From Pseudobacteriovorax antillogorgiicola (lineage in GTDB: Bacteria > Bdellovibrionota_B > Oligoflexia > Oligoflexales > RGVZ01): a DNA stretch of 45,666 nt. Location: assembly GCA_945898195.1 (NCBI GenBank), contig CAMDHM010000022.1:1-45666 (forward strand). Reading direction: 5' to 3'. This document shows positions 33,945 to 42,016 of this stretch, piece after piece (positions within the stretch are counted from its first letter, which is position 1; every line of letters begins with the position of its first letter). The notes under the pieces are model-generated. The model had not been told where the DNA came from. It searched no databases and saw only the letters and a program-made list of their open reading frames with translations. The position numbers and the translations under genes were made by a program.

Positions 33945-35819
33945 ATGTCCAGCAATATCCGCAACATATGCATCATCGCACACGTTGACCACGGTAAAAC
34001 TACCCTTGTCGATTTCCTGTTAAAACAAGCCGGGACCTTCCAGTCCCATGAAGTTACGTCCGAACGGATGATGGACTCCGACTCCCAAGAACGAGAGCGC
34101 GGCATCACGATTTCGGCGAAAAACGCCTCGTTTTTGCTGGGTAACGTAAAGGTCAACGTTGTTGACACTCCGGGCCACGCCGACTTTGGTGGTGAAGTGG
34201 AGCGGATCATGGACATGGTCGATGGCGCCATCTTGTTGGTGGATGCCGTTGAAGGCCCGCTACCCCAAACGCGCTTCGTGCTTCAAAAGGCCATCGAGAA
34301 GAAACTCAAAATTGTCCTTTGTATCAACAAAGTAGATCGCCCTGAAGCCGTCGGCACCAACATGGTCGCAGAATGCGTTGATAAGGCATTTGATCTGTTT
34401 ATCGAGCTCGGCGCTTCGGAAGAGCAGTGTGATTTCCCTATTATTTACGCCTGTGCCCGCCAAGGCTGGTGTACCTCTGACGTCGACGCCATCCCAACGT
34501 TTCTTTCCGGTGGCGGCGAACGCAATTTGAAGCCGCTGTTTGCCGAAATATTGGCGATTCCGGCCCCAACCGACGATCCAAACGTAGAATTGCAGATGCT
34601 CGTTTCAAACATCGCCTACTCCGAATACCTCGGAAACTTGGCCCTTGGTCGAATCAAAGCAGGCACAGTTCGGAAGGGACAGGAAATCCTTCGCCACGGG
34701 GTGAATGAAAACGGCAAGCCTTCCGTACAAAAATTTCCAATCTTCAGGCTTCTGTCCTACGAAGGGATGAAGCAGGTCGAAGTCGATCAACTTGTCGCTG
34801 GCGACATTGGTTTGATCGCGGGCAGCGAGATTTTGGAAATTGGAGACACCTTCAGTGGGTTGAATGGAAAAGCCCTTCCGAGAATCTCGGTTGAAGAGCC
34901 AACCATGCGCATGATTTTCTCCATCAATACAACCCCAAATTCCGGCCGTGATGGCAAAGCCATTCAGTCTCGCGAACTACGTCAACGCCTTCTCAATGAA
35001 GTGCGAAGCAACGTAGCCCTTCGTTTCGAAGATACTGAAGTCGCGGATCAGTTCTACGTGCTTGGTCGCGGAGAATTGCAGTTCGGTATTTTGATCGAGA
35101 AAATGCGCCGTGAAGGCCATGAGTTCATGGTCGGTCGTCCCAATGTTTTGATGCGGACTGACGAACATGGCAGCAAGCTTGAGCCGATCGAAAAAATGAC
35201 ACTGGACTTGCCGGAAGTTTGCGCTGGTGAAGTGACGAAAATGTACCAGCAACGCAAGGGCGAGTTGCTCGCTTACGAAGCCGCCTCTGCCATCGGTACA
35301 GCCGAGCAGCGGGTCCGCCTGACCTTTGAGATCCCAACGCGTGGAATGTTGGGCACGAACTCAATGTATAAGACGGCTACCCGTGGTTCAGGCCTTATCA
35401 GTTCGGAATCCCTGGGCTACAAGCCCCATACGGGAACGATCTTTCACCGCTTTACCGGTTGTTTGATTGCCGACCGCACTGGCAGGACAACTGAATATGC
35501 ACTGGCAAAGGTCCAAGAGCGCGGAGTTTTGTTTATTGGTGAAGCCGTTGATGTTTACGAGGGAATGATCATTGGCGAGTGCGCCAAGGACAACGACCTT
35601 AACGTAAACCCGGTTCTGCCAAAAAAACTGACCAACATGAGAACCACTGGCTCTGACGGAATCACGACACTTTACGGGATCAAGAAAATGAGTCTCGAAA
35701 AGTGTATTGAGTGGATTGATGACGACGAATGGATCGAAGTCACACCTAAATCAGTACGCCTTCGTAAAAAAGTTCTCGCAAGCAATATGCGAAGCGTTCG
35801 CAAAATCGACAAAGTCTGA
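33945..35819 (+). CDS. typA: Ribosome-associated GTPase TypA/BipA
   Basis: TypA is a translational GTPase that binds the ribosome and aids large-subunit assembly, especially under stress and cold. The start is ATG 33945, with AAGGA four bases upstream; the product is 624 residues. The G domain shows AHVDHGKTTL (G1), RGITI (G2), DTPGHADFGGE (G3) and CINKVDRPEA (G4). Domain II follows, then the EF-G-like domains with TRGMLGTNSMYKTATRG. The TypA-specific C-terminal domain includes RTGRTTEYALAKVQERG. It is a single gene ended by a strong terminator at 35840. Confidence 0.96.
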   Translation: MSSNIRNICIIAHVDHGKTTLVDFLLKQAGTFQSHEVTSERMMDSDSQERERGITISAKNASFLLGNVKVNVVDTPGHADFGGEVERIMDMVDGAILLVDAVEGPLPQTRFVLQKAIEKKLKIVLCINKVDRPEAVGTNMVAECVDKAFDLFIELGASEEQCDFPIIYACARQGWCTSDVDAIPTFLSGGGERNLKPLFAEILAIPAPTDDPNVELQMLVSNIAYSEYLGNLALGRIKAGTVRKGQEILRHGVNENGKPSVQKFPIFRLLSYEGMKQVEVDQLVAGDIGLIAGSEILEIGDTFSGLNGKALPRISVEEPTMRMIFSINTTPNSGRDGKAIQSRELRQRLLNEVRSNVALRFEDTEVADQFYVLGRGELQFGILIEKMRREGHEFMVGRPNVLMRTDEHGSKLEPIEKMTLDLPEVCAGEVTKMYQQRKGELLAYEAASAIGTAEQRVRLTFEIPTRGMLGTNSMYKTATRGSGLISSESLGYKPHTGTIFHRFTGCLIADRTGRTTEYALAKVQERGVLFIGEAVDVYEGMIIGECAKDNDLNVNPVLPKKLTNMRTTGSDGITTLYGIKKMSLEKCIEWIDDDEWIEVTPKSVRLRKKVLASNMRSVRKIDKV

Positions 35820-35839
35820 TTTTTTGATCTTATATAATC

Positions 35840-35876
35840 AAGGTCCTGAGGGGGTTGCCCTCAGGACCTTTTTTTT
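35840..35876 (+). terminator. Rho-independent terminator of typA
   Basis: AAGGTCCTGAGGG (35840-35852) pairs perfectly with CCCTCAGGACCTT (35858-35870) around a 5-nt loop, and a run of eight T (35869-35876) follows. It lies 20 nt after the typA stop and between convergent genes. It may also help end ppk1 transcripts, though A-richness on that side is weak. Confidence 0.93.
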
Positions 35877-35919
35877 GTTCTCTTAAGGGCGCATCCCTAA
35901 GGATTTTGCAAGGCCAGGA

Positions 35920-38124
35920 TTACGGGCCAGAAGTCTTGCGACGACCGCCCCCTTTTGCCAACGGGCGGTAGCCCTTCTCTTTAATGGAATCATGCCGAAT
36001 GGCCTCATCGTAGGGAATGGACTTGATCCCCTGAAGTCGCGCCATTTCAATAAATCCCGTCTGAGAACGAACGGCTGCCTCACCTGGCGGCGGAGTCAAC
36101 TTCTGATAACTGCCGTCTGACTGCAAAATATGAGCCTTAACGTTGTCGGCCAGATAAAGGGCCAGCAGGTTGTTAATTACCGCCTCACGGTAGTCGGGAT
36201 CCTCGACGGGAAACATCACCTCTATGCGTCGGTCCATATTACGACGCATCCAGTCGGCACTGGCTAGATAAACCTCGCGCGCACCGCCACCGTGAAAGAA
36301 AAAAATGCGGCTATGCTCCAAAAACCGATCCACGATCGACACAACGTGAATATTCTCACTTAGCTCCGACACCCCCGGGCGAAGGCAGCAGATGCCACGC
36401 ACAATTAATTTGATATCCACCCCGGCACGGGAAGCGTCGTAAAGCTTGTCGATAATTTCCTTGTCCACAAGGGCGTTCATTTTCCCAATAATTTGGGCTT
36501 TTCCGCCTTTTTTCGCCTCGTTAATTTCCCGTTGGATCAAATCAAGGATCTTCGTGCGCAAGGCAATGGGAGCCAACGAGATTTTTTTAAAAACAGGCAT
36601 GGTCTTCCTGCGGCGCAGCTTGCTCTCGCCCGTCAGGATATTAAATCCGGTCAGCAAATTGAATACCGTGGAAACATCCTCACCAACGGCTTCATTGGCG
36701 GTGAAGTAAGAAATATCCGTATATAGTTTCGCCGTGTTGGAATTGTAGTTGCCTGTAGCCACGTTGACGTATCGCACCAGACGGTCACTCTCGCGCCGGA
36801 CCACCAAGATCAATTTACAATGGGTCTTTAATCCAACAAATCCAAAAACGACGTTGACGCCGGCGCGCTCCAGGCGGCGGGCCCACGTAATATTGTTTTT
36901 TTCATCAAAACGAGCCTTAAGCTCTACAACTGCCGTGACTTGTTTGCCGTTTTCGGCGGCCCGGATCAACGCATCAATGATCGGCGAATCACCGGACGTC
37001 CGATATAAAGTTTGTTTGATTGCAAGGACGTTGGGGTCATGAGCCGCCTGATGTAAAAATTCAATCGTCGGGTAAAAAGAATCGAATGGATGGTGCAGCA
37101 GCAAGTCTTCTTCTGCAATCAACGAAAAGATATCGTCACGCGATTCCATCTGCCGTGGAAGGCGCGGGTTGAAAGGGGGATCTTTCAATTGCGGCAGAGG
37201 CAGATGATAAAGTCCCATCAAGCCTTGCAACATAAGAGGGGCGGGCTTTTGATAGACATCTGGCGCGCCAAGCCTTAACTCTCGCATCAGCAGTCGCATC
37301 ACATTCTCCGGAACTTCCGCGGAAATATCGAGGCGAACCGCCTCTTGATGCTCCCTGCTCGTGACCTCGCGCTGGACTGATTTCAAAAGGTCGACCACCT
37401 CGTTCTCAAGTAGGGTGTAGTCGAGATTTCGCGTCACTCGCATCGTACACGATGCTGAAATTTCAAAACCCATGAATAAAGAACTCAAACTCTCTGCTAC
37501 AAGATCTTCCAGCAGCACATAAAGTCGCTTGCCCGAGATTCCCGATTGCACCGGAATCAGACGAGGCAATACCGAGGGAATTTCAACGAGACCGATGGCG
37601 GGGATATCGAAGACTGCGTCGGGATTGACCGGTTTGAACTGCACTAAAAGGTATAAAGCCAAGTTGGTCAGGAATGGAAACGGGTGCGCCGGATCAACTG
37701 CCATTGGAGTCAAAACGGGGAACACCTCGCGGGAAAAATAGCCGTCCATCAAATCGCGCTGCGTTACATCGAGAGATTTCATGCTGATGATTTCGACGTT
37801 TTGCTCACGGAGCCCAGGCAGGACAACGTCTTTCAAACAATCATATTTTCGAGCCACCAGAGCAATGACGCGATCACGAATTGCCACTAGGGTTTCTTCG
37901 TCGCTTAACTCATCGGATGGCTCTGCTGTCTGAAAATCCTCTTCCACCATTTTCTTGAGGCCCGCCACGCGGACCATAAAAAACTCATCAAGATTACCGG
38001 AGAAAATCGCCAAAAATTTCAGCTTTTCCAAAAGCGGTGTATCGGCGGTTTCCGCCTCGCTCAACACGCGCTCGTTGAATTCGAGCCAGCTCAAATCCCG
38101 ATCAAAATATCGTGCCTGACTCAT
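35920..38124 (-). CDS. ppk1: Polyphosphate kinase 1
   Basis: PPK1 reversibly polymerises the gamma-phosphate of ATP into polyphosphate at the inner membrane. The ATG at 38124 has CAGGGA upstream and gives 734 residues, the usual length; a GTG 24 nt earlier is less likely. Visible motifs are YFDRDLSWLEFNERVL, SGNLDEFFMVRVAGLKK, the HKD-type FVGLKTHCKLILVVRRE with the phosphorylated histidine, and the second phospholipase-D-like site FFHGGGAREVYLASADWM followed by RRIEVMFP. A short basic C-terminal tail (KGGGRRKTSG) ends it. sixA precedes it with a 27-nt gap, a common neighbour in polyphosphate loci. Confidence 0.96.
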   Translation of the reverse strand: MSQARYFDRDLSWLEFNERVLSEAETADTPLLEKLKFLAIFSGNLDEFFMVRVAGLKKMVEEDFQTAEPSDELSDEETLVAIRDRVIALVARKYDCLKDVVLPGLREQNVEIISMKSLDVTQRDLMDGYFSREVFPVLTPMAVDPAHPFPFLTNLALYLLVQFKPVNPDAVFDIPAIGLVEIPSVLPRLIPVQSGISGKRLYVLLEDLVAESLSSLFMGFEISASCTMRVTRNLDYTLLENEVVDLLKSVQREVTSREHQEAVRLDISAEVPENVMRLLMRELRLGAPDVYQKPAPLMLQGLMGLYHLPLPQLKDPPFNPRLPRQMESRDDIFSLIAEEDLLLHHPFDSFYPTIEFLHQAAHDPNVLAIKQTLYRTSGDSPIIDALIRAAENGKQVTAVVELKARFDEKNNITWARRLERAGVNVVFGFVGLKTHCKLILVVRRESDRLVRYVNVATGNYNSNTAKLYTDISYFTANEAVGEDVSTVFNLLTGFNILTGESKLRRRKTMPVFKKISLAPIALRTKILDLIQREINEAKKGGKAQIIGKMNALVDKEIIDKLYDASRAGVDIKLIVRGICCLRPGVSELSENIHVVSIVDRFLEHSRIFFFHGGGAREVYLASADWMRRNMDRRIEVMFPVEDPDYREAVINNLLALYLADNVKAHILQSDGSYQKLTPPPGEAAVRSQTGFIEMARLQGIKSIPYDEAIRHDSIKEKGYRPLAKGGGRRKTSGP

Positions 38125-38151
38125 CAGTTGGATCCCTGTCCATTTCACATC

Positions 38152-38664
38152 TTAAATAATCACCTGTGGCGGCACGTAGGCCACCAGTTTGCTGGCATCC
38201 CGCAAAACGGCAAACCCTGCCTTTTTTAATCCCACGTTAAAATTAATTCCTGAGTGCCACGCCAAAATTTCGTTGATCGATGGTCCATGGCCTACCGCCA
38301 CGACAACCTCGCCAGGATCGATCATGCCCTGAAGGTTATGCCAAGCGTCCCGCCAATCGCCCCAAGGGCAATCTTGATTTAGTTCAGAGACAATCTGCAG
38401 CTGAGGAGGTTTACCTGCGCCGTCGGTCGCACCGACAACCTGAGCGGCCGCCATCACGCGGTCTGCGGTCTCGCGGGCACGCATATATTCTGAAGTCAAA
38501 ATCAAGGTGGGGCGAAACAAAACGGCCATCCGGGCGCAAACCGCATCCGTAAGCTTGATACCCTCAGGGGTCAAGGGCCTAAGTTTTTCGGGGCCCTTCC
38601 AATCGGCAGCCTCAACGGCAGGTCCGTGGCGCATCAGAATTAAAAATTTTGGTACTTCTGACAA
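38152..38664 (-). CDS. sixA: SixA-type phosphohistidine phosphatase
   Basis: The 170-residue protein is a histidine-phosphatase-superfamily member. It has the RHG motif in LILMRHGPAVEAADW, PLTPEG, LTSEYMRARETADRV and the second catalytic histidine in VAVGHGPSINEIL. SixA enzymes remove phosphate from histidine phosphotransfer proteins. The start is TTG 38664, with GGGAG six bases upstream. It lies 27 nt before ppk1, so both are probably on one transcript. The phosphatase may act on a protein linked to polyphosphate metabolism, which is inference. The upstream ZIP-like gene ends 63 nt before it. Confidence 0.85.
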   Translation of the reverse strand: MSEVPKFLILMRHGPAVEAADWKGPEKLRPLTPEGIKLTDAVCARMAVLFRPTLILTSEYMRARETADRVMAAAQVVGATDGAGKPPQLQIVSELNQDCPWGDWRDAWHNLQGMIDPGEVVVAVGHGPSINEILAWHSGINFNVGLKKAGFAVLRDASKLVAYVPPQVII

Positions 38665-38727
38665 AAGTAACTCCCGATGAATCTCTAAAGATGCATCGGC
38701 AGAAGTTCTGGAAAATTTAGGATCTAG

Positions 38728-40152
38728 TCATTCAAACAACTTAAAACCCACGGCCGCCATAAAGCCCAACACCGTGGCAAACCCGGTCACCGTCGGACCA
38801 CCCTCGTGGGCTGCCTCAGGCAGCATCGTGGAAGACACCATCATCAGCATTGCGCCACCAGCAAGGCCTTCAATGAAAACCCCCGTCGTTGGATCGAGAG
38901 AATTGCCGACAAAGACGCCGGCCCCCGCCGCGACGGCTGTGATCAGGCACAGAACCGCCCAAAGTAGAAATATTTTCATCTTGGAATAGCCCTGTTCGCG
39001 CATCGTCAGTGCGCTGGACAAGGCCTCAGGGAAGTTCGACAGGAACAGCCCACCCACCAAGGTTAGCGGAATGATGTCTGTGAAAGTAACGGACACACCT
39101 TCCGCCTGACGGGCCTGCACTAGAGCCAGAACGCCCGTACCAATGACAAATGTTTCTGGAACGCCATCGATGATATTGCCCAGCCACACCGCCATGGGAG
39201 ACCCCTTGAACTCTTCATGGGCCTTTTTAATCTCTAATTTAGTTGGGGGCGAAGCGCCCCGGGAAAGCGCGTCAATGGCGCGTTCGGACCAATCTGATAT
39301 TTTTGTCGCACTCTCAACGTGCCTGGATTTGATCTCACCCAGACGCTCAGCAGCAAGTTCCCGGCAGCCCTTATCCAATTCAGGTGACATTCCGCGCAGG
39401 TGGTCAAAAGCATCTTTTCGCAAAAGCAACACTTCGGTGTGTTTTGTGACCGTGGCCGTGGCTGTTCGAGAGCTGCCCGTCAGCAACGCAATTTCACCAA
39501 TCACCGATCCCGGCCCCTGGACCTTCAGTAGCTCACCGTTGTGCTTGAGTTCAATTTCCCCCGACTTGATGAAAAGCATGAAGTCGCCGTCGTCGCCTTG
39601 CTCAAAAATGACGTCCTCTGGCTTGAAAGTCTTTTCTTCAACCGCTTCGACTAATTCTTGGACGGCGGCCGTCGGCACGGCACGCAAAATATCGACCGTC
39701 GCCAGGGTTTTGAGAACTTCGGCATTGCGTTGCTGTTTTCGTCGGCTCAGGTAAGCCATGCTCGTGGCATATTTACGCAGAAATCCGCCTTTGGCGTTGA
39801 GCAGTTGATCGGCAACAATAAAGACCACGGCCCCCATGACACCGCCAATAAGTAGGGCATAAAAATTCATGAGGGGATCCCCATGCCCATGTCCGGACGG
39901 AGCCCCGATGCTGTGAGCCGCGTGCTTCATGCGTTCGAGGGCTTCGACATGAGGGGCAATCAGCTCAAGGGCGAGGGCTGACACCAAAGCTCCGGACCCA
40001 AAACCCGCCATCCCACCAATAAAGGTACGACTCGGATGCATAAAAAACGAAGCCACTGCTCCCATGGGCAGAGCCACCGCCGCACCGACTCCAAGTCCGG
40101 TCGCCCACAAGGCTATCGTCCAAATGGATTGGCCCATGGCCGGCTCTATCAT
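38728..40152 (-). CDS. ZIP-like transporter with an inserted cyclic-nucleotide-binding domain
   Basis: The 474-residue protein is split. Residues 8-120 hold about three membrane segments with a His-rich loop (GHGHGD, 87-92). Residues 150-270 are a cyclic-nucleotide-binding domain whose phosphate-binding cassette is complete (VIGEIALLTGSSRTATATV, Glu220 and Arg229). Residues 320-474 hold the remaining membrane segments. The ZIP signature is recognisable but altered: NIIDGVPETFVIG (326-338) for HNxPEG, NFPEALSSA (383-391) for HxxPE, and AMLMMVSSTMLPEA near the end. The domain sits where ZIP proteins have their variable cytoplasmic loop between segments III and IV. The ATG overlaps the cyclase-like gene stop as TGATG. 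Nucleotide-gated metal flux is an inference. Confidence 0.8.
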   Translation of the reverse strand: MIEPAMGQSIWTIALWATGLGVGAAVALPMGAVASFFMHPSRTFIGGMAGFGSGALVSALALELIAPHVEALERMKHAAHSIGAPSGHGHGDPLMNFYALLIGGVMGAVVFIVADQLLNAKGGFLRKYATSMAYLSRRKQQRNAEVLKTLATVDILRAVPTAAVQELVEAVEEKTFKPEDVIFEQGDDGDFMLFIKSGEIELKHNGELLKVQGPGSVIGEIALLTGSSRTATATVTKHTEVLLLRKDAFDHLRGMSPELDKGCRELAAERLGEIKSRHVESATKISDWSERAIDALSRGASPPTKLEIKKAHEEFKGSPMAVWLGNIIDGVPETFVIGTGVLALVQARQAEGVSVTFTDIIPLTLVGGLFLSNFPEALSSALTMREQGYSKMKIFLLWAVLCLITAVAAGAGVFVGNSLDPTTGVFIEGLAGGAMLMMVSSTMLPEAAHEGGPTVTGFATVLGFMAAVGFKLFE

Positions 40153-41342
40153 CAGCGCCCTCCGCGGATTTTAGCTTTAAGAATTTTGGCGGCCTCTGCA
40201 TATCCGCCCTCGCTGCCATCAATAAAATGAATGTGTTTGTCGAACGATGGCACGAGGCAGGTCAGGATTGCGCGTTTAGAGGAATGTTGGGCGTACCAAA
40301 TGATCCCCTCGAGTTCCAGCGCTTCGCAGGCATCAATGAATTTGCGCAGCCATTGCTTGCTGCAATCGACAACAAATTTTAGAGAACCGTCAAATTTAAC
40401 AAAATCTGTGTTTTCAATTAGTTCTTTGCGGTAATTCGCCCCAGGCATTCGCGGGCCTAATTTGCCTGCTAAAAAAAGCAAACGGGAGCCAAAGTTGGCG
40501 GCCAGCAGCATTATCTTGCCATGCCCTCTTGCTCCAGATTCTATTTTCAACAATTCGCCTTTGAGGGTCAGTTTCAAATCATCAATGGCGACGCCCGAAG
40601 GTCCGCCGCCCGCAATTGCATGCTCCTCACGAAGCAAACCCGCAATCCGGTCCAACGCCTTCTTTCTATCCACGGGATTCGTCGTTCGAATCGCTAAAAT
40701 AAAGCACGATTTGAAACCGCGCTTGCTCTCCAGAAAATCCCACCGACATTGCAGCCCCGTCAGGTCCATATCCGCAATATCTCCCGCGTCATCTTCGCGA
40801 ATCACTGAGCCTTCAGGAAGATCGCCCGACTTCAGCATATCTTCAGCCTTCAACCAACCGTCGCCGTACCATGCAGCAAGTTCATTGGACGGGCTCAAAG
40901 AATACTTGGATAAGCGCAGGTCCAGACCCTGATTGGTCAATGAACTTACCGGGACCGTTGCGATCCTTATTTTTAAGCCATAGGCGGTGACCCCCATACT
41001 GCGAATCGCGGCAAGGCCAGAACGCAGGCGCTGGACGGCCTGAGGGGGAACGGCCAAAGTGGCACCGTCTCCACCAAAAACAAAGGGCACACCATGAGGC
41101 GCTGCTAGATTGCGACTACAGGCAATGACGGCAGCTCCGAGCATGTTGACTTGTTTGTATCGCCCAGCGCGAATCGCGTCCGTGGATCCCTCTACATCCG
41201 AGAGAACTAGGTGCCAGTCACCAGGAACGACGTGGGTTTGCGTCCCTAAAGTCGCCTCATGAAACGACGGCAGAGGCGTAATTTCATCATAAAAACTCTG
41301 CGTATTGCTTTGATCATTATTCGTCGAGACCACCAAGATCAC
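40152..41342 (-). CDS. DUF3095 family, class III nucleotidyl-cyclase-like protein
   Basis: The 396-residue protein matches the DUF3095 pattern: WHLVLSDVEGSTDAIRAGRY, KQVNMLGAAVIACSRN, FVFGGDGATLAVPP, LSPSNELAAWYGDGWLKAED, LQCRWDFLESKRG and a C-terminal HIHFIDGSEGGYAEAA. The first third resembles a class III adenylate/guanylate cyclase core. Both candidate metal-binding aspartates are present, in SDVEGST and GGDGAT. The activity and product of the family are, to my knowledge, not established. The start is GTG 41342, overlapping the recombinase gene by 26 nt; GTG 41333 has better spacing from GGGGG and is an alternative. The stop overlaps the downstream gene's ATG, tying this protein to the cyclic-nucleotide-binding transporter. 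Confidence 0.82.
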   Translation of the reverse strand: MILVVSTNNDQSNTQSFYDEITPLPSFHEATLGTQTHVVPGDWHLVLSDVEGSTDAIRAGRYKQVNMLGAAVIACSRNLAAPHGVPFVFGGDGATLAVPPQAVQRLRSGLAAIRSMGVTAYGLKIRIATVPVSSLTNQGLDLRLSKYSLSPSNELAAWYGDGWLKAEDMLKSGDLPEGSVIREDDAGDIADMDLTGLQCRWDFLESKRGFKSCFILAIRTTNPVDRKKALDRIAGLLREEHAIAGGGPSGVAIDDLKLTLKGELLKIESGARGHGKIMLLAANFGSRLLFLAGKLGPRMPGANYRKELIENTDFVKFDGSLKFVVDCSKQWLRKFIDACEALELEGIIWYAQHSSKRAILTCLVPSFDKHIHFIDGSEGGYAEAAKILKAKIRGGR

Positions 41343-41934
41343 CCCCCGTCACTAAGGCATGGACGCTGCCCAAACTTAAATCTAAACGCTGCGCGATTCT
41401 TCTAAAGGAAAGTCCTTCGGCTTTTAAAGCTCGAGCCTCGACCTGTTTGTCGCGAGATACTTTCGACGGCGCTCCCAGTTTTGTTCCACGCTTCTTGGCC
41501 GCATCTAGTCCAGATCGCACCCGCTGCACGATCGTCTCGCGTTCAATCTCGGCGATCTCGGCAAAGGCTGCGAGCATCGTGCGACGAAAGGGGTTTGAAT
41601 GCCCAAGATTCAACACCGGCTGGGTGACCGAAATGAAACCGACGCCATACTCGTCCATCTCTAAAAGGGTCCTGATTGCCACGGTTGCGTTGCGGCTCAA
41701 GCGGTCCAAGCGGTAGACCACAATCGTGTCAATCTGTCGTTGAAGGGCCATGGACATGAGCTGCTTGTAGCCCGGACGATTTTCGTGTTTTCCGGAGATG
41801 CCTTCATCTTGAAGAACGAAAACCTTGGAGGGCTTCTTAGGCAACTCGTCCAACCATTTTTCAACGGTATGCCTTTGGGAGGCAAGATCTTGCTTGTCGG
41901 TAGACACGCGGTAATAAATAGCAATTTTATCCAT
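41317..41934 (-). CDS. Small serine recombinase (resolvase/invertase family)
   Basis: The 205-residue protein has the catalytic serine in YYRVSTDKQDLASQ (residue 11), the conserved EGISGKHENRPG and VYRLDRLSRN, the long E-helix region FAEIAEIERETIVQRVRSGL and a C-terminal helix-turn-helix (GLSFRRIAQRLDLSLGSVHALV). Such enzymes resolve cointegrates or invert DNA at paired short sites. No terminal repeats or transposase are adjacent. The gene overlaps the DUF3095 gene by 26 nt and is the first of the minus-strand run down to ppk1. No clear ribosome site precedes the ATG. It is divergent from the OmpA-family gene. Confidence 0.9.
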   Translation of the reverse strand: MDKIAIYYRVSTDKQDLASQRHTVEKWLDELPKKPSKVFVLQDEGISGKHENRPGYKQLMSMALQRQIDTIVVYRLDRLSRNATVAIRTLLEMDEYGVGFISVTQPVLNLGHSNPFRRTMLAAFAEIAEIERETIVQRVRSGLDAAKKRGTKLGAPSKVSRDKQVEARALKAEGLSFRRIAQRLDLSLGSVHALVTGGDLGGLDE

Positions 41935-42016
41935 GATTGCAGTTTAGCAAAAATGAAGCGGGGTTTAAAGGCGCGGTAAAACTAATGATGGAGGTAATTT
42001 TTCCGACGAGCTCATC

